Shown here: in pieces, positions 55,132-64,000 of the stretch | How positions within the stretch are numbered: the stretch's first letter is position 1 | Layout of the letters: each line of letters opens with the position of its first letter | NCBI RefSeq assembly: GCF_030269925.1 | Contig: NC_085119.1 | Span: 12,745,001-12,809,000 of the forward strand | Length of the DNA stretch: 64,000 bases | From: Bombyx mori | Lineage: Eukaryota; Arthropoda; Insecta; Lepidoptera; Bombycidae | Direction of reading: 5' to 3' | Made by a program: the position numbers and the translations under genes | Notes under the pieces: generated by a model | Seen by the model: the letters and a program-made list of their open reading frames with translations, nothing else | What the model was told of the DNA's origin: nothing | Databases searched by the model: none

Positions 55132-57449
55132 ATAATCTATTTATTATTTATACCTATTTATTTAAACCTTCATAAATATCTGGTTTCTAATCATCTAAGA
55201 TTTTATGTGTCTGTTCATATATCTTCATAACTTACACTATCAACAAATTGTAACTCAAATACACAAACAACCAGCCAACATAACAAAAAACATTTCCAGT
55301 ATTCCAAAAAAGAACATTCGAACATATCATATATATATAAATCGCAATAAGGTAAAGTAAAATGCTACACATTTTTATCGCTCCACATACGTTTTGACAA
55401 TGTAAATTAAGTGCGCAATGAACTACAATGATTCGCAAATGAATGCGCAATCAGGCGCGTAGCAATTGCGTCGCGATACGTATAGGTCGTGATTTCAGAG
55501 TGTATGTTTCCGACTACGGTTTATTGTCGGTATTGAACATTGAAATCTACGATACGACCACTGTGCAATGTTTGCTGCTGGAAAAACGTAGCCAGCATTT
55601 ATGCACGTGACGCTGTGTTTTAGTGCTCATCTAAAATTACTGACGATTCTCAAATACGCTATTGCTTGTTAATTGCTTTCAATGGCAACTTTATTTTATT
55701 GATGAAGGCTTGAAGGCGTTACTTAAAGACCAGGGCCATATTCATATGTACTTTGCGCTGTAGTATTATATTGTAGAATAGATTTATTACGTAATTTACA
55801 TTGTTAAACGAACAATTCTGCTATGTACGATTATCTAAAAGATTTTTTGATTTTTAACACTAAACTTTTTTGATTTTGATTTTTAACACTATTCATACCA
55901 ACACTTACTGATACCTATTTCCACCATAGCGGGTAGATGACGGTATACGAAAAGTATTACTCAAAATAAACAAAACAAAACAAAAAAAGTAGGTATAATA
56001 ACTGTAGATTAATTGGCAAGAAAAGTCATGAAGTCAAATGTGCAAAAGCAATAAATGATGCTTGCATTTTCAATGCAAAACTTAAAAATTTGACTCGTTA
56101 TGGTATGATTATAGGTATATACCCTAATAATTGCGATTTAATTTAAAAAAAAAACATTATTCAACAACGCTATTTCGTAAATTTCTAAGATCCTATCATT
56201 GTTGCTATTGGAGGCTAGCATACTCTTACCTTAAAACTTTATAAGACGGCGTTAGATAAAGGGTTAGCTACTTACGATAATAATATATATTTTTAAATAA
56301 GATTTCTTTTCTTGATAAATGTGACGTACATAATGAAATTTATTAATTATAACTTAATAAAGAATCCATAGCTAAGCGAAGCGGTCACTTAGGTACTATA
56401 CATATAATACTCGAAAACACCTGATGGAATGAATGAGCTATTCTGCTGGTAAAAAAATATTTTGCATATTCATGAATGTAAGCCATCCTATAATTTGTGA
56501 TATAGTATACCCTCACCTTATAAACCTTAATGTGCTACCGTATTCCCATCATATCCTCTTAAAGTACTTAGTTTTTTCAAGAATACCCTTTAACTCAATT
56601 TCCTGCGCTCTGTCGCAAAACTTATAGTTATTGCCCTTGCGAGTTTTGACCCTTTTCCATTTTAATTTTGAGATGTGTTCCCGATACTCAAGAGGGCACT
56701 ACGACTGTCCCTTCTAAAGATATATCACAAAAGGTCTTAGTTTTGATGCGTTCAAAATACGCCTTGAATTTCGAAAAACTTTGCAGAAAACGTTTCTAAC
56801 TTTTCCATACGAAAAAAAATTGTGACATATTTTTATTAATACAATTTCTGTAAGTCTGTTGCTCACAATAAAATCAAGTACCTTTATGTTTTTTTTTTTC
56901 TACAAATCTTTGCTTCAATAATTACAAAACGATTTTTATTTGCCCAATTAAAGTTAGCAACAATTCGCGCTTCAGATATCTATTCATTTTCTTATCAAAA
57001 GTAAAATTTGAATAACGGCATTTGGTAACGGGTCCTCGGTAGGGGACTATTGTGGAAGTTGATGAAACTTCTCTAATATTCGAAGTGGAAATTTATTCTT
57101 CGGCTGGCATCGTGAAATAAACCGGCTCTCAGTGAGATTGAACTGAATTTATTGGGAAATCGAAATAAGGCATCGGTTCGTTGCGAGCTTGATCGACAAC
57201 TGTACAGTGATGAATTGGAGATTCAGTAATAATTCGATAAATTCAAAATGTAAAACGCACCGTTTATTTCTTTTACTGTGTATTTATCTCTATACCTTTT
57301 TTTGACTTTATTCCCTAACAGTGTCTATTTTTGGTTCAATAGGTCGGTACGAATCATCATTATAGGGACATCATGAAAAAGCATATTATTCCTCACGTTA
57401 AACTAAGTTAATCACAAAGTAATCGAAACAGCAAAATATTTGAATTATT
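55132..57449. other. Long unique stretch, nothing recognised
   Basis: Over 2.3 kb without a repeat I can name. About 55450-55640 and 56990-57230 are less AT-rich. Frames do not exceed 72 codons. Confidence 0.45.
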
Positions 57450-57698
57450 ACTGGTGGTAGAACCTTTTGTGAATCCGCACGGGTACGTACCACCACTCCA
57501 CCTATTTCTACCGTGAGGCAGTAATGCGTTTCGGTTTGAAGGGCGGGGCAGCTGTTGTAACTATACTGAGAGACCTTAGAACTTATATCTCAATATGTGG
57601 TTGGCGCATTTACGTTGTAGATGTCTATGGGCTCCAGTACCCACTTAACACCAGGTGGGCTGTGATCTCGTCCATCCATGTATGCAAAAAAAATAAAT
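57450..57698 (+). mobile_element. Bm1-like SINE, headless
   Basis: ACTGGTGGTAGAACCTTTTG to CATGTATGCAAAAAAAATAA, with moderate divergence. Confidence 0.85.
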
Positions 57699-58049
57699 TA
57701 AAACATGATCAAAAAGCTGCTTTAAGGAGCATATAAATTCCGTGTTGCTTTGCGAGTTAAGCCACTATGCAAACAACATAACTGAGACGAAAAACACACA
57801 ACTTGTTTTTAAGTTGAAAAACACTAACGTACCTTATTTAAAATTCTGCATATTTTCAGAGGGAAATGTCGTAAACAAAACACGAGTTTAACTTAATTAC
57901 ATGCACGTGGCCCGGAAAGTGTTTTTGTTAAGCAAATTTCATAGATGAGCCTAACAGGTGCGAACTTTGTACGTTAATGCTTAAGTTTCAATATTAAAAC
58001 TACCAACGTTTTGGTATACGGTTTTAGAAATTCCATTTTAAGCAGACCG
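57699..58049. other. Unique stretch, nothing recognised
   Basis: No feature supported. Confidence 0.4.
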
Positions 58050-58060
58050 TGTCGACCACT

Positions 58061-58371
58061 ACGGTCACCAAGCAGGCACCAGTGGAGAAGCAGATCCTTA
58101 CGCGGAAGTGGCATTGGATTGGTCAAATATTGATAAAGCCCGATACCCACCTATCAAAGAGAGCACTGACCTGGAAAGTGTCTGGCAAAAGGAAGAGAAG
58201 CCGCCCCAGAACAACTTGGCGTCGCTCAGTAGAGCAGGAGTTAAGTGTCTTGGGCATGACGTGGGAGGAACTAGAACACCCCGCCCAAGACCGATGTAAA
58301 TGGAAAAATTTGATTCGAGCCCTACACCCCAGCAGAGGGTATTAGGAAAAAAATGATGAATGATGATGATG
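58061..58371 (+). mobile_element. LINE 3' end with RT C-terminus and ATG-repeat tail
   Basis: The frame encodes TKQAPVEKQILTRKWHWIGQ, GKRKRSRPRTTWRRSVEQEL and the ending NLIRALHPSRGY-stop (58345), followed by a short 3' UTR with TGATGATGATG. The pattern WHWIGH...GKRKRGRPRTTWRR is common at the C-terminus of insect endonuclease/RT elements. The 11-bp direct repeats TGTCGACCACT (58050-58060) and TGTCGACTACT (58372-58382), one mismatch, flank it. Confidence 0.82.
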
Positions 58372-58462
58372 TGTCGACTACTTTATGGTGGTCAAAGACA
58401 TGTTTTTGTTGAAGTGGTTCAGTATTTTGTAAGAAATAAAAGACGAAAGGAATTTATGATCT

Positions 58463-58765
58463 TTTTTTTCTTTTCTTTTTTTGTTGCCCTTATAGGCAGA
58501 CGAGCAAACGGCCCACCTGATGGTGAGTGGTTACCATCGCCCATGGACTTCAGCAATGCCAGGGGAAGAGCTAAGCCGTTGTCTACCGCTTAATACTCTC
58601 CACAAGCCACGTTTGAAGAAGGATATGTCATAGCGCTCGGGAAACACCGTGGAGGGGAGTTCATTCCATAGCCGGATGGTATATGGGAAAAAATACCTCT
58701 GAAAACGCACTGTGGATGACCGCAGTGACTCCAGGTAGTATGGAACAATTCCTCAGAGCTCAGAC
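58463..58765 (-). mobile_element. LINE family T, truncated, with internal deletion
   Basis: Poly-T, CTTATAGGCAGACGAGC, then the family T 3' UTR and coding end. It jumps from CCAGGTAGTATGG to AACAATTCCTCAGAG, deleting about 75 bp present in the neighbours. Confidence 0.85.
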
Positions 58766-58811
58766 AGATCTAGTTAACAAAAATAAAGATTGAGTGCTGA
58801 CTAAGTCGGTA

Positions 58812-59208
58812 TTTTTTTTTTTATTATTGCCTTTGTAGGCAGACGGGCATACGGCCCACCTGATGGTGAGTGATTACCGTCGCCCATGGACTTCAGCAAT
58901 GCCAGGGGCAGAGCCAAGCCGCTGCCTACCGCTTAATACTCTCCACAAGCCTCGTTTGAAGAAGGACATGTCATAGCGCTCGGGAAACACCGCGGAGGGG
59001 AGCTCATTCCATAGCCGGATGGTACGTGGCAAAAAAGATCTCTGGAAACGCACTGTGGATGACCGCAGTGGCTCCAGGTAGTATGGATGAACTCTACTCC
59101 TGTGGCGGGCGGTGCGATGGTAAAAACGAGATGCTGGTATCATCTCGAACAATTCCTCAGAGCACTCCCCATGGAACATACGGTATAAAATACAGAGGGA
59201 ACCGAAGT
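58812..59208 (-). mobile_element. LINE family T, truncated copy with open frame
   Basis: The complement of the family T 3' end. The minus strand keeps an open frame (58874-59179) reading FQRSFLPRTIRLWNELPSAV and FPERYDMSFFKRGLWRVLSG. This is the C-terminal end of a LINE reverse transcriptase ORF as found in Jockey/CR1-related elements. 5'-truncated and otherwise well kept. Confidence 0.87.
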
Positions 59209-59345
59209 TAACGTTAGTTAGTAACGTTAGTTAGTAGTTAACGCTTATGACTGTTACGCTGAGGGTCGTCGGTTCGATTCTCACATCGGACAATCGTTCG
59301 TGTGATGAATAGGTTTGTTTGCTCTTTATTTGGGTGCTTATTAGC
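59209..59345 (+). repeat. tRNA-like-headed dispersed repeat
   Basis: GTAGTTAACGCTTATGACTG and a B-box GTTCGATTC (59272-59280), then a TGTGTGATGAATAGG and TTTGGGTGCTTATTAG tail. Similar in order to 34152-34292. An A-box is not clear. Not a functional tRNA. Confidence 0.5.
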
Positions 59346-59371
59346 TATATATGTATATATTTAAAACGTAT

Positions 59372-59702
59372 ATAAGTGTCCTAAACACACCATTACGGAT
59401 CCTTCCTTCCATTAACTGTGCTTTTAGGTACCTCAAGCATCAGTCACCGTCCTCGCCAAATCCGCCGCTTGCGACGAAGGGCTCGACGAGTAAATTAACC
59501 CTCAGACACAGCTCACTGAGTTTCTCGCCGGATCTTCTCAGTGGGTCGCGTTTCCGATCCGGTGGTAGATTCTGCGAAGCACTGCTCTTGCTAGGGCCAG
59601 TGTTAGCAACACTTCCGGTTTGAGCCCCGTGAGCTCACCTACATGTCAAGGAGAAGTTGAAATAGCCTCTCAAGGCTATCAGCATAGGTAAGAAAAAAAA
59701 GA
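59372..59702 (+). repeat. Family H repeat, copy f, long
   Basis: Spans TCCTAAACACACCATTACGG to CAGCATAGGTAAG plus A run. Terminal hairpin ATAGCC (59662-59667) / GGCTAT (59674-59679). The best-preserved copy together with 43092. Confidence 0.83.
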
Positions 59703-60243
59703 AAGTATATAAGTATGTACATATGTCAGTCTTTTGTATTCATAAAACAGGGAATCCCAATTTGGGGCCGGATTCATTCCCAGTTATATATTTGTTTTAT
59801 AATCATTATATAACTGAAATTAGGTTTATTACAAATACCCTCTTACATTTTAAATAGAACGAAAATTGTTGTTTCACAATCAAAATATCTCATAATAAAA
59901 TTCGAAATCTACGTTTCAAAATCAAAATTTAAATGTCTTTGCCCCGCGGTTACGAATGAATAAAGGCAGCATTTCTGGCTCGTCTTATGTTGCCACTGAA
60001 CTCGCTTTAGTGCTTTTTAGTATTGAAAATTTAAGCAAATGGTGCATTCGACAAAATAACCGGTTTTCGAGTGGCTCGAATAGCTCATTTCAATGTAAAT
60101 ATCATGGCAACGATCGGCTCCGAGCGAATGGGATGAAACAGTAACGTTCTCCAGTGGAATTTGGTGGAACGTTGATTTGCAACGGAAATATTGAAAGCGA
60201 TGATTGCTTCTAAAATCAAATTTCAAAAGTTTGTAGTTCGATT
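59703..60243. other. Unique stretch, nothing recognised
   Basis: No feature supported. Confidence 0.4.
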
Positions 60244-60655
60244 TTTTTTTTTTTTTTGCCTTTGTAGGCAGACGGGCATACGGCCCACCTGATGGTGAGT
60301 GGTTACCGTCGCCCATGGACTTCAGCAATGCCAGGGGCAGAGCCAAGCCGCTGCCTACCGCTTAATACTCTCCACAAGCCTCGTTTGAAGAAGGACATGT
60401 CATAGCGCTCGGGAAACACCGTGGAGGGGAGCTCATTCCATAGCCGGATGGTACGTGGCAAAAAAGATATCTGGAAACGCACTGTGGATGACCGCAGTGG
60501 CTCCAGGTAGTATGGATGAACTCTACTCCGGTGGCGGGCGGTGCGATGGTAAAAACGAGATGCTGGTATCATCTCGAACAATTCCTCAGAGCACTCCCCA
60601 TGGAACATACGGTACAAAATACAGAGGGAACCGAAGTCCCTCCGCAGACCCAGAG
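60244..60655 (-). mobile_element. LINE family T, truncated copy, best preserved
   Basis: Poly-T, GCCTTTGTAGGCAGACGGGC, then the 3' UTR. The open minus-strand frame (60303-60617, 104 codons) ends WRVLSGRQRLGSAPGIAEVH. Its last 66 bp before the A tail align with the Bm1 tail. The copy is 5'-truncated at CTCCGCAGACC, close to the truncation point of 27356-27725. Confidence 0.9.
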
Positions 60656-61274
60656 TATAATATTATAATATAATATATCCGACGTGATGATAGTTGAAGT
60701 TAAATTTATTACGTCAAATTATTTTTGGAAAAGAAAGTGAAAACTACTTACGTTTATTATCAGTTAGGTTTCGCAGTAAGCATACATAATACATCAAACC
60801 AACAGTATTTCCATCAAACCATTCTTGGCTATTAACATATCTAAAATGTTATCCAAATAAATGCCACCTACGACAATAATACTGAAATATCAAAATACCA
60901 GAAAATAAAAAAAAAGACGCCGACTGATTTATGATCCGGTTTCATTCGTTATGATTTACGGTGCCGGCGCGCGAATATTAAAGATTTCGTATTGATATAT
61001 TATTCCTTTATCCCCATTCTCCCTCCTATTTACGAGACTTTCCCCTACCCTCATAACTTTCATCGTCCTTTTTACGGTGCGACTTGTAAAAACTGCTAGC
61101 TAAGGTTTTTATTTCGAGTAAATAATGGTATGCGAAGGTAATTTAATTAAATTTGTTTTATGGAGTAATTTTTAGATTATTAAACATGTCCAATACTTTT
61201 ATGTTCTATTAATTATGCTCATAAAAGTATCATTAGTAACGTAATTTGAAACAAACTACTTAAGTTCGCCTGCT
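60656..61274. other. Unique stretch, nothing recognised
   Basis: Starts with a TAATATTATAATATAATATA low-complexity run. About 60955-61100 is less AT-rich and C/T-rich. No gene. Confidence 0.4.
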
Positions 61275-61440
61275 GGCATATTTCTGGCGAGAATTAATCA
61301 TGCGATTCGGTTTCAAGGCTGAAATAGCCGTTGTTCACCCCAATTAGAGACATCCCCTGTTGTTTAGGGGAGTAACAGCATGCCTGATATATTTGGGTTC
61401 CAGTAACCACTTAATACAGATTAACTCCCAGCTCGTCTCC
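61275..61440 (+). mobile_element. Bm1-like SINE, strongly decayed
   Basis: CATGCGATTCGGTTTCAAGG, TAGCCGTTGTT and TTCCAGTAACCACTTAATAC keep Bm1 order, with many changes. Confidence 0.55.
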
Positions 61441-62280
61441 GCAAATAGAGCATAATATAAACATTCTCACGAATACAAATTATTGGCTACCGGTCAGCAA
61501 TATAATATAGCAGTCAGCAAAATAAATACGTGGATCACTTCTCCTTAAATTGCTTAAATAGGTCAGACAAAGGACATTGACAATGCTGATCAATTTTCGT
61601 GATTGTGTTCTGATGTAATTATTGAATCAGTGAAACGATGTCCTAGAAATTGTATAAAACGTGCAGAATAGTACCTTGTGGTAATTTTTAATAGAGGGCT
61701 ACCTGTCCTGGTGAAACTGGAAAGGCCTCAGGGCCACCATTAATCCTTCAATCATAAAAAAAGAACGCTAGGGCTAGCTTTTTTTTTGTTTATACGAATA
61801 GTAAAATACTTTAGCATCTGATGGTATTTTATATAACCATGAGATTATTTTACAAACCGTACAATCTATTTGTCAGATCTTTCCTTAACAGTCTTGTTTT
61901 TAATTCACAACTCTTATCGCCCAAACGTAAAACGCTTACACATTAAGCAAAGGTATCAAAATTTTCTCTATCGCTCAGAAGAGGCGCTTTCATTTTCTTC
62001 AAATTATTTTTATCCATTTGAACGTAAAAAGGGAAACGGAAATGAAAAAAATATGATTCCTTAGAACATAACAGAGGGCTTACTCATCAGACTTCGAATA
62101 GATAAAGATCTTTTCATTTGCAGTCAGCCATAAGTAATTTCGTCCGCCCACGATCGAGTTATAATGAAGAAGAAAATTATATAACGTAACAAACACGCGA
62201 CTATCTGTTAAAGTTTCATAAAATAAATGGTCGTAAGAGTGAAATAGAGTTTTGTATGTCAAAATAAAAGTATGTATTAC
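61441..62280. other. Unique stretch, nothing recognised
   Basis: No feature supported. Confidence 0.4.
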
Positions 62281-62548
62281 CTACCACCAGTAAAATATTT
62301 ACTGGTGGTAGGACCTCTTGTGAGTCCGCGCGGGTGGGTACCACCACCCTGCCTATTTCTGCCGTGAAGCAGTAATGCGTTTCGGTTTGAAAGGTGGGGG
62401 GGGGCAGCCGTTGTAACTATACTTGAGACCTTAGAACTTGTATCTCAAGGTGGGTGGCGCATTTACGTTGTGGTTGTCTATGGGCTCCAGTTACCACTTA
62501 ACACCAGGTGGGCTGTGAGCTCGTCCACCCATCTAAGCAATAAAAAAA
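62281..62548 (+). mobile_element. Bm1-like SINE, headless, with palindrome at 5' end
   Basis: The body runs from ACTGGTGGTAGG (62301) to AAGCAATA plus A run, and is well preserved (an expanded G run sits near 62398). Directly upstream lies CTACCACCAGTAAA (62281-62294), the exact complement of the first 14 bases TTTACTGGTGGTAG (62298-62311), separated by ATA. Confidence 0.9.
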
Positions 62549-63151
62549 TGATTACTTCCTCAATAATGCACATTAAAGTAAATTTTGTTACACAATTTGA
62601 CCGGACTATACCACTCTTACACCCGTTTGTTTTAGTTGATACATAACTCAATTATAACCAGAGCTAGGAACGTTCTAAAATTATAAATAATGCCTGTTCT
62701 TTGCATTATTTTCAGATATCCCACATGAACAAAAAACAAAATGAAGTCAAATTCTACATTTACAATTTAACTTGCTGTTTTAAAACAATGAAATTATTGT
62801 GAAAGATCCTAGAAGCACATTACTTAAATTTTAATTTAGCAAATTTATTTTCCATTACGTCATCTTCAATTTTAATCAAACAGATAAATTTCCTGTAGCA
62901 GCTCTCTGTTCTGTAACGTATAGATCCTTGATTATGCTATTGTTCTGAAGATTTTCATTAAATGGGGTGCCGCACCGTCAGCGATATACAGTTAATTCGA
63001 GACAAATCGTTCAGGATTAACGAGATTACTTTGTCTAATTAAAAAGTTTAATTCGCTTTTATTGAACACTGTCATACTTTGAAATCCGTTGTGAAGTTTC
63101 GATATTGTTCGAGGCTCGAGATTAAATAAATGCTTACAATGCTTCTTTACA
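62549..63151. other. AT-rich stretch, nothing recognised
   Basis: No feature supported. Confidence 0.4.
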
Positions 63152-63578
63152 GTTTTTTTTTATATATTTTTTATTGTTTAGCTCACATGGATGGAGCTCA
63201 CAGCCCAACAGGTCTTAAGTGATTACTGGAGCCCATAGACATCTACGACGCTAACGTGCCACCCACCTTGAGATAAGTTCTAAGGTCTCAAGTATAGTTA
63301 CAACGGCTGCCCCACCCTTCAAACCGGAAATAGGCGGGGTGGTGGTACCTACCCACGCGGACTCACAAGAGGTCCTACCACCAGTAATTACCCAAATTAA
63401 AATTTGCGGGGTTGATTTTTATTACACGATGTTATTCCTCCACCGTGGAGTCAATCGAGAACATTTGTTGAGTACGTATTTCATTAGAAAAATTGGTACC
63501 CGCTTGGGATGCGAACACCGGTGCATCGCTCAACGCGAATGCACCGGACGTCTTATCCTTTAGGCCACGACGACTTCG
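63152..63578 (-). mobile_element. Bm1 SINE, full length with small internal deletion
   Basis: Head, linker, body and tail are present. On the minus strand the A-box TGGCCTAAAGG (63567-63557) is intact; the B-box has one change (GTTCGCATC). About 25 bp are missing around the GAAGCAGTAATGCG part of the body near 63327. Confidence 0.9.
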
Positions 63579-64000
63579 ACTTTCTTCTTCTTGACAAAGA
63601 TTTTCTTTAGCAGTTTCTCAATGTCTGTACAATCGAAATATTTTGAAAGAGCTCATATAGGCCAAATTTGTCATGTAACGTTCAACTTCTTATGCAGATT
63701 AGAAAATCAATGATTACAGTTAGTACAGACGAACTCAGTTCCATTGGCTGATGATGGGGTAATAAGATATGATGTCGTCATCTCGAACTTTCCCTCAGCA
63801 CACTCAAATATCATTGTCACCTAAGCACAGCTATAAATTCTAACACCTTCCATTTACTACTCTAGGTAGCCCCAATAAGGACTAAGCCTAGATAAATGAA
63901 CATTGGGGCATACTGTTTTGCCTCCTGCAGTAAAACTAGTATTGCGTGTACAAGCACGTAAAAGGTTAGTTTCATGTTATATGTATATACATGGATCACT
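63579..64000. other. Unique stretch with decayed family T scrap
   Basis: About 63730-63812 (minus) keeps CGTCATCTCGAACTTTCCC and TCAGCACACTC in family T order. The rest is unassigned. Confidence 0.4.

Noticed and set aside
56361..56395. Helitron 3' end (GCTAAGCGAAGCGGTCAC)
   Set aside because: Resembles the family D hairpin region but lacks a CTAG-T end and any matching 5' end.

Overview
The window looks like a stretch of a moth genome, most likely Bombyx (silkworm) or a close bombycid. About twenty copies of one SINE whose head, body and tail match what I remember of Bm1 point that way. So do a mariner-type transposon with a DD37D catalytic triad, several non-LTR retrotransposon families and small Helitron-like elements, all in very AT-rich unique DNA. 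The species call is from memory of these families, not from a database search. I found no convincing host protein-coding exon, rRNA or functional tRNA in 64 kb, so this is intergenic or intronic DNA that has collected transposons.

Layout. 1-2136: the 5' end of a GC-rich Jockey-type LINE on the minus strand (gag-like ORF1 plus a structured, partly repeated 5' leader; ORF2 runs off the left edge). 2.1-16.4 kb: Bm1 SINEs, an intact mariner copy (3645-4950), short 5'-truncated RTE-like LINE ends (two with clear target-site duplications), one clean Helitron (10393-10715) and two copies of a repeat with a 3' hairpin (family H). 16434-21781: a complete I-group LINE with both ORFs open. ORF1 and ORF2 overlap as TAATG, and an 8-bp target-site duplication flanks the element. 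22-30 kb: mostly unique AT-rich DNA with one Helitron and fragments of LINE family T. 30.4-34.3 kb: two mariner copies in inverted orientation, one inserted into the end of a Helitron. 35-42 kb: fragments of LINE family U, an RTE-like LINE with a 5' inversion, and two more Helitrons. 42-64 kb: many Bm1, family H, family T and family U fragments.

How the parts relate. Nothing here forms a host pathway; the story is one of parasites and partners. The last ~66 bp of Bm1 align without gaps to the 3' end of LINE family T, which makes T the likely supplier of Bm1's reverse transcriptase. Most Bm1 copies lack the tRNA-like head and begin at the same base, exactly at the outer end of a predicted RNA hairpin. 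One copy carries a 14-bp palindrome at that boundary, as if the cDNA had folded back on itself. I consider this the most interesting signal in the window. The other notable items are the nearly intact I-group LINE with a Tyr where the endonuclease SDH motif has Asp, the nested mariner/Helitron insertion, and the twin-priming-like LINE. Family names S (Bm1-like), T, H, E (RTE-like) and U are my working labels.
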